NCBI GenBank assembly: GCA_015680685.1
Contig: MNCI01011044.1
Span: 283,354 to 347,353 of the forward strand
Direction: 5' to 3'
From: Gnetum montanum
Taxonomy: Eukaryota > Streptophyta > Gnetopsida > Gnetales > Gnetaceae
DNA: 64,000 nucleotides
A model generated the notes under the pieces. That model worked only from the letters and a program-made list of their open reading frames with translations. It had not been told where the DNA came from and made no database searches. Position numbers and translations under genes: made by a program. Below are positions 22,690-33,461 of the stretch, one piece after another; position 1 is the first letter of the stretch; every line of letters begins with the position of its first letter.

Positions 22690-23130
22690 AGATGCTCATT
22701 ATTTCGAATCTCTCCCTTTTCATTCATTCATGGGGGAGATGGTCACCTATGTTGATCACTTGGGGGCCCTTAGTTCTTTTAAGTTTTTATTTTGCACATT
22801 TTTGTTTTACACATTTTTGTTTTACACATTTTTTTTACATGTTTTTATTTTACACATTTTTTTTTACACATTTTTGTTTTACAAGTTTTTGTTTTACATA
22901 TTTTTGTTTTACACATTTTTTTTTTTACATATTTTTGTTTTACAAACTTTTGTTTCACATTTTTTTTTCAAGTTTTTGTTTTACACATTTTTTTTTTGCA
23001 CATTTTTGTTTTACACATTTTTGTTTTACACATTTTTATTTTACATGTTTTTATCTTACAAATTTTTTTTTTACAAATTTCTTTAACTTTTCTTATTTTT
23101 GTTTTACAACATTGTTATACTTTTTCATTT
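22690..23130 (+). repeat. T-rich minisatellite, ~15-bp TTTTTGTTTTACACA unit
   Basis: About 25 degenerate copies of TTTTTGTTTTACACA, varying at ACACA/ACATG/ACAAG and in T-run length, lie where an autonomous element would have reverse transcriptase. Three long Phe/Cys/His-rich open frames cross it, but these are artefacts of the repeat. The array is strand-biased (pyrimidines on the element's sense strand). Confidence 0.85.
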
Positions 23131-24890
23131 TTTGTGTGTTTGTATGTGTGTGTGATATATCTTGTAAGTTTGTCACTTAATAAGTGTTCTTAATGATAGT
23201 ATGAACTATTTTTATATTTTTTGCTCATGTTTGTTTTTTACCTTTAAGTCATGATGTTGATACTAAGGTATGTCTCTTTTGATATAGCAGGCAATGAGTC
23301 CACATCATTCATTCATCCACAAGTTTCTATGGTCTCTCTTGGCTTGGAAATGTATAGTCCCTTTCTAAATAAGAACTATAACAAATTGGTGACTTGGCAT
23401 TTCTCAAACTAAAGAAGGACTCAAGGATTGAAAATGGTGTGACTTCAAGGAAACTTGATGCATTTGTGTGGGCCATTCTCTTGGGTTCTTGGATGCTTTC
23501 TTCTTGAGTTTTCTTACCATTTCGACGTTACTCAATTATCGAGAAGTTGAGAAAATAAAAATAACCAAGTCTTTGCATGGTGTGGTTCTCACGCATAAAC
23601 ACATAAAACAAAAAAAAATAAAAAAAACAAGTGAGAATTCAAAGCACACCTCTTAGAAGAAATCATAATTTGGGCTACATGCACTGGTTATGGAACAAAA
23701 ATAAAAATGTTCCCTCTAACTAAGGCCCTTCTTGCTTCCCATTCTCTCCTCCTTGTTTCGTCAGAATAGTGATGCCTCTTAGGTGACGGCATTCTTGTTA
23801 CTTCAAGAGGATGGATTGGCTAGATGCATTAATGCGAAGTCACTGGATGTGGTTTGTTTGAGGCTGGACTTGGAATGGGATCTACTAAGTCACATTAATC
23901 ATGAAATCCACAAGGGGTTGTACACCACCTTGTTCTTGAGATTTCATTCCATTCTCTTCTCTCCATCCTTCTCTCCATTGTTCACCTCATTGCCAGTTGT
24001 ATCATTAGTGTATATTTTGGTTGACGCATTGTTTTCTTTTTGGTAAATTCTTGTGGTTAAGACATTAACTCTTGTTCCACATGACGTTTCCATAGCCTAA
24101 GGACTCTTTGAATGTGGGTTTGTCATGGCATTAAGGGCATGAGCCTGCTTTGGGGAGGACCCACTGACATTCCTATGTGGTGCGCCGGTTAAAATCTTTC
24201 CCTTAACATTTTGCAATTAATTTTATTTTGTTCATCTTCATCTTCACATCCATTTCACCAACGTTACTATTGTCTATTTTTCTCCATATTTCTTGTTCTT
24301 TTTCTTTATCCATTTTATTGCTACCGGAGGTTCACTCTTAGTCATGAGGGTCCAGACCAAAAAATTTTCATTTTTTTCTTAACCCCTACACTTTCAGTAG
24401 TCAACAATCTGATATCTCCAGATCCGCATCAGCCATACCACAACTCAGCTAATGGACTTACACCGAAGCAAGGTATCAATTGGATTATGATTCATTTACC
24501 CTCGCTAATATAAGACTATGTTGTGTGTGTAGATGGCAAACATGCAACAATGGATTGGATCTAGAGGGAACACCTGGAATGGAGCGGTGCTAAAGCAGCT
24601 ATGTAAAGAGCAAGATTAATCACACACTCATGGATGGACAACGAAAAGCACAATCTTGGCGTTGGCAGTAGCAAAACTTCTTTCTCTCTCTCTTTCTCAA
24701 CTGCCAACTAAGGCCTGATGTCAAATGTCTAAGGTGTTCACCCTTGTTGTCATGAATACCAATTTTATCTTGTCTTGTAATGATGATCCGTTCAATGTCA
24801 TCCCATTAGCTCAATTGAGTCAACAATCCCATACCTTCCCAATATTTTGTAAGAAACTGAAGGACAAGTTTTTATTCAGTCATGGGGATA
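23131..24890 (+). other. 3' internal region of the LTR element, non-coding
   Basis: No recognisable protein. About 1.6 kb of it (23290-24890) is shared in opposite orientation with 34472-36121, so it is a true part of the element family. The last bases before the LTR, CATGGGGATA (24881-24890), are the likely but weak polypurine tract. The corresponding sequence in the truncated copy has a longer G-run. Confidence 0.6.
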
Positions 24891-25720
24891 TGATGGGATG
24901 TGATATCGCATGGGCTGTGATATCGTGTATGTGATATCATGTAGTCCCCTGTGATATCGCATACGCGATATCGCGGTCCACCGCCAGTTCTATAAATAAG
25001 AGGTGGCTCTCCCTTGTTTATCATCCTAGGCTTAGACTGTAGTGAAACTCTAGCTATTTGATCCCTTCAGAGATAGAATATTTTCCATGTGCCCACAATA
25101 GGAACTCCAAAGTGAACGGATCTTTATTTTAGCAAATATTGTACCTGAACACATGTTTGTGTACGGAAATAAAGATGTACTTCTTGGGTAAACCTTGCAG
25201 GGCATGGAATAGGCTAAGTAGGATTTTATTTACTATTATTTATTTTTTATCATTTAATTTCTTTATTAGTTATTAAATCTCTCTCAACCCTTCTCTCCTA
25301 GTTAAGTGCCTCAGTACGACCACTTCGAGCACGTGCGTTACGCTTGGTGATCCCAGCAACGACTAGCTTTTGGTAACCAAGGTTGCATTGGTTCAGGGTG
25401 TGAACAGTAAGTGGGAATGAATGCTAATGCTAGGTTAATTTAGACTTAGTTAGTTAGTTAGTTAAAGTTAGTAATTAGTCTCTTCAATCCTTCACCTCTC
25501 AGCATAGGAGATAAAATAGAAAAGACATAAAAATCATATACCTCAGACTTACTTAACCATACAATCATGACAACTACAAGTAAGTCTGGGAAGACAATGA
25601 ATAATTAACCTTAAGTATTCCATGAGGCATGTAGGCACTTAGTCTACTGAGTTCGACTAGATCGTGCGTGCTACACTCATATTCGTATGGTTGAGTGTAT
25701 GGGTACCTCACCACTCATCA
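24891..25720 (+). repeat. 3' LTR
   Basis: 830 bp, TGATG...CATCA, alignable throughout to the 5' LTR. It contains five GATATC palindromes (24902-24972) and TATAAATA at 24991-24998. It is followed by TCAAC (25721-25725), the probable right copy of the target-site duplication, and then by minus-strand LINE sequence. Confidence 0.85.
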
Positions 25721-25725
25721 TCAAC

Positions 25726-26400
25726 CATTGCATCAAATGAATATACCATTCACGATCTTACAAATCCTCAAGTATTGCTTTAGAAAATTTTTCTTACCTT
25801 GAGATATATAATCTATGAGTGTATGTACTTGATATGACACAAGGCTTATACTTTTAAAGGTAATAAATCACATTTGCAAAATAACATTGAGTAAGGTGTT
25901 TGTATCTTCATCTTTTAACTCATCATGAAGAAACATTTTTTGCACTCTTTCAATATCTTTACAAAGTTTAGCATGATGTCCATAGGTCCCAAACAATATA
26001 TCCATGCAAAATAGTAGGATAAATGATAGTATGAAAATTTTATTTCATAATCTTCCAAGGCTAGAGTTCTAAATCCTTGCACTTATTTTTAAAAGCATAC
26101 AAAGCCTTGATACCTACTACTATTTTTAATTTAATGTAGTTCCCCACATGTAATTTTTCATATAAATAAGACTTAAATATTTAAAAGAATCTACTATTTG
26201 AGCATTGGTACCTCCAAAAGAAAAGCTATAATAGGTATTTCTTGTCCTAAAAATCATCAATTTCATTTTTACCACATTCACTTATAGACCAGGTAAGTAA
26301 AAATAATTTTCTAATATTTGCAACATATTTTGAGTACCTTATAAAGATGAATTTTATCATAGAAAATGCCCTCTTATAAATATGAGCTATATAATAATCT
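25726..26400 (-). pseudogene. LINE RT fragment, right part of the split LINE
   Basis: Read on the minus strand, LQILENYFYLPGL, then a stop, VNVVKMKLMIF (near 26275-26245), SFGGTNAQIVDSFKYLSLIY (26210-26150) and a W-G-T-T segment follow the order of the LINE RT palm/thumb (consensus L-x-V-N-x-x-K-T-K-x-M-I-F, then I-x-x-V-x-x-(F/Y)-K-Y-L-G). It runs into the 3' LTR. Its continuation is at 18391-18118. Confidence 0.7.
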
Positions 26401-29400
26401 TATAGATATCTTAAGTTTATTAGTATTATTTATTTCTTTTACATGAAATTATATTAGTTTTCAAATATCTATAATATTATTTTATGGTTGAAGAATTTAA
26501 TAAAGCAAAAAAGCTATATTTATATATAAATATTTGTAGGTGATAGCAAAAGGTCAATAACCTTACCCTTGAGCAACTTATTAAGGTACTATCATTTTCC
26601 AATAAATATCTAAAGGTGTACACATTATTTAATAAAATTTTCCCTTATTTATAAATCTTTATAAATAGTTGAGAAAACAACAAATTTAATTTTCTTTACA
26701 AATGAGTTTAAAATCTTTTATTAGAAGGCTAAAAAATTAGCTAAACTTGTTGGATGATTTATTTATATGAAACATAAACATTAATGTTGAAACTTGAAAA
26801 TAACAATCTTAAAAAATACTAAAGTAATATTTCACTACTATAGATCATAGCTACCATTTAATCATTGAGCAAGAATTTTTTTTTCTTTTATTTATATCAT
26901 GTTTGAGTTGCAACATCCATGTAATATACATTTAGTATTTCGGCTACCATAATCTAATGCATTTGATCTAAATTCAAGATTAAAACATTAAGAATTTATT
27001 TTAAAGAACTTGATAACATAATTCTCTAAGAAATTTTTATATATTGATGTTTCATTATGTTGCAACAGTGACCATTCTTAGTAGTAGATACTATACCAAT
27101 TTTAAGTAGCACCAACTTCTAATGACTTCAGTGAAGGATACCTATGATCCTCTTGATTTCAATCATCTTCCTTGAGATTAGATAGCACATCAATCTATGG
27201 AAAAAGTTATTATGCAATTTGAATGATAAGCTAGTTTCCTTATTTATACTAGGTTTATTTGAAAGGTACAAAAATATCTTTTAGAACTANNNNNNNNNNN
27301 NNNNNNNNNATAGTGGAGAACTACTTCTCTTAATGATATTGTTATACAATGTGTACATTAATGATGCTTCTCCACTAGATTCAAAGAAACTAACAAAAAA
27401 TGGAAAGGAAGACATTACAAAGAGGATAATAATTACAATTTTAGTATAGGAAATAATTCTATTATGATAATTTTAAACATTATCACCATAATTCTATCCT
27501 TGCCCCTAACAAAATAGGATCGATTGTTGTCACAATTTATTTCCAGAAATAATTCTATATAGTTGAAAAATGCATATTTGTTAGTATGATCTATATTTAT
27601 ATGTATTCATACTTTGCAAATGGAATGAACTTTAGTAAAATAATGGATTAACCTTTGGTTTCTAATAATATAATAATAAATAGTTAATTCCTTTAACTCT
27701 TAAAATAGATTTCCAAACATTCATGTAAAGTTGTAAGATAACTATATATATGCACTTATTTCTTTGTTGTGTTAACTTGTATGTTATAACAAATTTTTCT
27801 ATGAAAATAACTTGATCCTAGGCATCACCTTGCCCTAGCTAGGGCAAGGTGTTACAATAACCAATGGTAGAGTTTCAAATTTTCTTGGGTTTACATTTTA
27901 TTTTTGTGAAGTACTACCTTAGTGGTATGAATCTTGTCACACTAAACCCAAGTCATAGGTTTGATTCCAATGGCACTAAGATAGAAACTAAAAAAAAAAA
28001 ATCATAAAAAATATTCTGCAATTGGCCTAAGATTTCCAAGGGGTCTCTATGGACATAAGTAAAAATTTCGATTTCAATTTCATAAATAAATTTTATGGCA
28101 TGAATTCAACATTTCTATTAAATAATTAAATTATATAGTATTGACCTCAATATTCCTATACTTAACATGAGTTGTGATTTGATAGGTTTTTATAATTGAG
28201 GTAGACCTAAATATAATGATCCCATACTTAGCACCTTTAGTTGCAAAAGAGCCCATAACCATTGCATATACATACTTATTAAGTATTTCTTACTAAGGGT
28301 ATGGATAAAATATGATATTATAATCTTAAGTATACCAAAATTCTGAAGCATGGTTATGGATAAAATATGATATTATAATCTTAAGTATACCAAAATTATG
28401 AAGCATCGTTATTTTAGGGATAAAACTCCTTCCCTCGAGGGCAGGGATAGCAATGCTACAGTGACTAAGAACTAAATTAATAGACTTAGATATAATGCGG
28501 GTCAGAGGGGCTATATCTTAAATTTAATTAAAAAATTTGGGTTTCAGATAAGTAAAATTTAAACGTGAAATCTTGTACCGCTGCTATACAACATGTCTTG
28601 TTTATGTCTTGGTGGTGCTGAGCTTGTTAACCCAAGCATTATGGAGATCAAGTGGAAAATTATTAATTATTCATCCAAAGAGATAAAATTGGTACTTTCT
28701 GAAGTTCTAAAATTCCCTGTTCTAACCTGATTTGTCTTGCCGCCGTGGATCCTCCCTGCATATATTTCCCTCCCTTGCCGACCCCACGATCCCATTGCAG
28801 GTTTTTGCATTCTCCACCACTTTTGCCTCATCATTGTTTGTTTCATTATTTGTTTGCGGATAACTGACGACATTCACGGCAGAGGCAAGACTGTTGAAGG
28901 AGATTTGCATTTAAAGTCTAATGGCATGGCCGCTAGGGTTTGCCCAGAAATTCTCCTCCCTGTGGTAACAGTAATGTTAAATCTTCTCATTTTTCTGATT
29001 AAGATTTGTCCTCCGAATTAAGAGTTTTGAATTAAGAGTTTTGAATAAATTTGATTTACTTGACCATCTTGACCAAATATATTAATTTGATGAGTAATGT
29101 TTAGAAAGAGACAACCCTTGATTTTTGTGTTCCTAAGCAGCATGTCTCTATTCGATTATTCTTGTGTATTGAATTCTGTGTGCAGCCGGCACTTTAAAAA
29201 ATATATAATTCGTAGTGTGAAGCATGCGCTGATTGGCATTGACAACCTAGGTTTCTCGTAACAGCAGAGCCCTTTAGCAACGCTGCCTCAAATATCTTTA
29301 TTGTTCTGATTAAGAAATTGAAGCAATGATTATAGGTCAGGTCAGTGATCACCTTTGCCAAGAGATTAGTCAAATACGGTGATGATGATGCTCTATGCTT

Positions 29401-32400
29401 GGGTTGACTTTTTTTCTCATTTGTGAATCTATGATTCTACTAACTTTAACTAAGGAGTAGGCAATATGCTCTTGATTTTTCTTCTTCATTAAATTACATC
29501 ATTTTTTAAAGAATTGTATATAAAGTAACTTTTTTTAGGTTGAGCCGTAGGAGTTCCTTATGCTTGCTTAATTAAATAAACCACAAGCATTGTGGGCTAC
29601 TTAATCATAATCCATAGATGAATTAATATAATCTCTAAATAGTTTATATATGATTGTTCATGATGGTCTTCCTATTTAAGCTAATTGTGATCTAAGGTGT
29701 ATGGTTTAACTTAATGTGTAGTATATGGTGTGATATTGATTGGCATAACGAAAGTAAAGAAAAACATAATGATTAAATATAGAAATTGAATATTAACTTT
29801 AAAGAATAAGAGATAAGTGAATTTTAAACTATTCTAATGGCATTAAGTATCAATTTCCCTGGTCATGACCTAGTAATGACCCCATCATCATTGTCTATAT
29901 CTCACAACCATGTCACAAACTGTAGTCCATTGAAAATTGTAGCATGACCTAGTCATGACCCAATTGTAACTATCACTCAACCTCTACTCACAATAAAAAC
30001 TAAATTCTTAACAATGCAACAAAAATGTTAACTCATCAACTATGCATTCAAAAAACACCATACATGTTATACTAATCTCCAAGAGTCTAGAGACTAGTAG
30101 TAGAGCCTCTCCTATCCTCAAAACCATTAATCATGATTTGTAACACACCACTTTAGTTCATACACAAAGGGTGGTAACTAAACATTAGAATTAATCTCTA
30201 CCATCAATGTTACAGAAAGCTCAAAATACCACACAACATCTACACAACCCACCAGAAATCCCATGNTTAGAAATCCCATGAAAAAACACAATGATCTGAA
30301 AATCTATAAAAGGAGACAAGAAAAGAAACCCATAAAAAAACTACCAACCTTTAAATCTAAAATTGAAACAACAAATTACTCTGCATGGAGTTCAAGATTC
30401 TCCAAAACCTAAATCAAACCTCCTAGACCATAACCTACTTATGATCAATTTCCCAACATTTTAGAAATCACAAAAATAACCTGAGATTGGGTAGAGAATG
30501 GAAGAGAAGAAAAAACCATCAGAACCAAAATGCATGGGATCAATAATGTGAAAGCTAAAAATGTATTATATTTTAATTATATAAACCTATTATAATTATT
30601 TTTATGTTTGATTTATATTTAACAAAGTTTCTTGTGAATTTCCTCATCCCCAACTTATACTGAGTGAGACACATATCAAAATGTACTCACCGAACATCTA
30701 ATCCAATTACTGATCAAACTTTATAATACCATAAACTATCCTTCACGTAATTATGAGACGATATGAACATCATAGCTCATACTAACTAGCCATACCATAC
30801 AACTACCATACAACATCATAGCTCATACTAACTAGCCATACCATACAACTTATACTTACACTTATATTTTAATATCTTCATTTATTCCTCTTAGAACTAC
30901 ATCTTCAATTTAATTTCTTTTACAATTTAACTACTCTTAGCCTTATTCACTCTATCTCTTTGATCTCACTCTTTAACTTTTGTACTTATATTTCTAGGTT
31001 TTCATTATCCATTAAAATATGTATAGATATTTTCAATTAAATTCCCCTTTCCATATATAGTGTCTAGATTGCTATATCCCTTTTTCAAGATTGTTTCTTT
31101 AAGTTTCTTTACTATCTTTGCATTTCTCTTCATTTAAATCATGTTGGACATACTTTTCATATTCTTTGTCAAGTAATACTTTTTCACATTGCTAGTGAAT
31201 TATTGTAACATCGAGTCTTCTAATATTTGAATGCCTTATTCCTCCTAGATTTTGGATTTAGTCTATGTTCTTCAGGTAAATTTAGCCACATTTCTTAATT
31301 TTCTTATTATTCTATTTTCTTATCAATCTATACTTTATTTGATTGATGGGAAAATAGGAACAATTTAGTCATCTTTCTAACTAAGATTGTTTCTTCTTCT
31401 TGAAACATATCCATAAAAACTTTGATTCTTTCCTTATTATTTTCATCATCCTACTTATTTATTAGATTTCTTTTATTCCATGAAGTTTTACTATCTTTAT
31501 GTTTTCATTCTTCCTAGTCATTATTTTCTTCATTTTGTTTCTTTGAGGTTTCTTTAGTCTTTTCAACTTTTATTTTATGTTTATGCCTTCTTTATGAATG
31601 ATTTTTGTGAGACCTCTATTTCCCTGTTATTTAATTCTATAGATGTTCAATTCTCTTTTTGGTTTTGTTTTCCTTAGATTTGGAGACTATTTTGAACTTA
31701 GTTTCTTTCATTTTTCTTTCCATTTGATTTGAAGACATCTTTTCTTTTTTATTCCACTCTTCATTTTCTAAATTTCTTATAGAAAAATGCTTTGTAAATT
31801 TTATAGATGCTTATAACTAGTTTTATTCATTTACTATAAATTTCAATTTCTTTATAATAAAGGAGATCAAAATGCTATATGAATTAAATGATTTAACCTT
31901 TTCAATTATTTGTAGATCTTCTTCTAAAGTTTCATTCTCTTTACTACTTCCTTTGTTCATGGGTATTTAGTGTTTAAATGCCAAATCTTAAGGATTCTCT
32001 TTAGTGAACTAAAAAAAATTTCTCCTAACCTATTTCTTGAATATATGTAGGAATGAATTTGTGGGCCATACGACAAAATGGCTCTTTACGATTTCTATTT
32101 TTGATCTAAATTCTCCTAATTTTGTTTTGGATAATATTCTAAATTCATAAAGACTTATTAATATTCTTGTCAACCTTAATATTTCATTGAAATATTTACA
32201 TAACTTTGTTCTAAAAGATAATTCTAATTGTTTCATCATCCAATATGAAGACTACTTCATTTTAGTCTTCCCTATGCACAAATTATCTAGCTTTTTTCTT
32301 GTCTACAATTTGCTTAATGATTTCGAGCAAAATCACTTCATGTTTTATATACTTTCTAAAATATATTTAGTTATTCCTAATTTTTTATGTTTTCTCCATT

Positions 32401-33461
32401 GTTCTTTAGAGAGTTCTGTGGATCACTAAGCATAGAAGGGGGATTAAATGAGTTCCAAATAAAAGTGAAATATAAAACATTTTGAAAATACTTAAATTGA
32501 ATTACATAAATAAAACAAACTCACCTTGACGTATAATATAGATCACCACTTTATAATGTGGAAATCAAATAATATTGATACAGGATACCATAGTGGTAGA
32601 TTGTGAAATACTACATACTCCTTGCATGATAATCAACAAATCTCTAAGCATGGTATCCTACAGGAATTCAAAAAATCTTACAATGTTAAGAACAACTATG
32701 ATGCTCTTGCAAGTGTTGATCCTATAATGAAACATAAGTACAACCATATGTTTCATAAGTAGTTGAAAAACCAATAAATAATTCATAAGAAATTCATTAC
32801 ATGACAATGTATGACATGATGCATTCCCAAAACCTTCACAAACCTTACAAAAGATGAAAGAAAAATGTAATAGAAGTTACAAAGATATATAGATACAAAT
32901 ATATGAAATAACTATTCAAACTAAAGAGAATAAGTCATTGATATCATTTATAAGAAAATAGAATCCCAATATTTCCAAATGGTATACTGAGAAGGACAAG
33001 AATTAATTAATTATATTCATGGGATTAATGAGTGTGTGTTGCAAGAAACAATGAGTAGATCATTGTAACACACGATCTAGTTTCTTAAAGAAGAAGTGAA
33101 GATCCAAATTATATCAGTCATAATTTACTCTAGTTTCTTAAATAAGGAAAGAAGGTCTTCTAAAAGATTATAATACAATAAAAAAGAAAGAAATATAAGA
33201 TTTAATTTGTAAGCATAGTGTAATTAAGTAAAAAATGACTTGATGAAGTACAAATCTTAATGTAAAGTTAATTTCATTAAGAACTTAGTGAAGTACATAA
33301 GTCTAGTTGTAATAAGTTAGAACATACACCTATTCGTAACATAGTATAAGTTATGGATAATAGTAATACAAAAGGGATTGAAAAGAAATCTTACGAACAA
33401 ATGTTATGATATACAAGTATGATGAAATTATTATGTTTGGGATAAGAATTTAGTAGCTACT
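26401..33461. other. 7-kb AT-rich stretch without a recognised gene
   Basis: Contains a 20-base assembly gap (27290-27309), one undetermined base (30266), a 55-bp tandem duplication (28300-28409) and a ~70-bp duplicated block rich in ACTAGCCATACCATACAACT (30745-30850). From about 30890 to 32440 the plus strand is strongly T-rich, and minus-strand frames are Lys/Glu/Asn-rich and broken, perhaps an ancient retroelement gag, but no motif could be assigned. 28600-29250 is somewhat more balanced in composition with short open frames; no gene could be supported. Confidence 0.4.
28300..28409. repeat. 55-bp tandem duplication
   Basis: The segment beginning ATGGATAAAATATGATATTA at 28301 is repeated at 28356 almost exactly, through AAGTATACCAAAATT[CA]TGAAGCAT. 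A recent local slippage or repair event in non-coding DNA. Confidence 0.85.

Larger units (their letters stand above)
18392..25720 (+). mobile_element. Complete non-autonomous LTR retrotransposon (gag + protease only)
   Basis: Two long terminal repeats (18392-19237 and 24891-25720) begin with TGATG and end with CATCA, so the termini are inverted repeats. Flanking five-base sequences are TCAAT on the left and TCAAC on the right, a duplication with one difference. A primer-binding site follows the left LTR and a short G-run precedes the right LTR. The internal 5.65 kb contains gag (about 19570-21780) and a retropepsin (about 21950-22510). No reverse transcriptase, RNase H or integrase translation could be found before the right LTR. 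The element lies inside a minus-strand LINE. A truncated relative lies at 33462-36121. Confidence 0.85.

Noticed and set aside
22692-23193. Three overlapping long Phe/Cys/His-rich open frames
   Set aside because: They arise from the TTTTTGTTTTACACA minisatellite read in three frames. No start context or domain supports a protein.
28667-29021. Overlapping frames suggesting a small gene exon (28737-29021 and others)
   Set aside because: Frames on both strands overlap, no domain is recognised, and there is no clear splice or promoter context.
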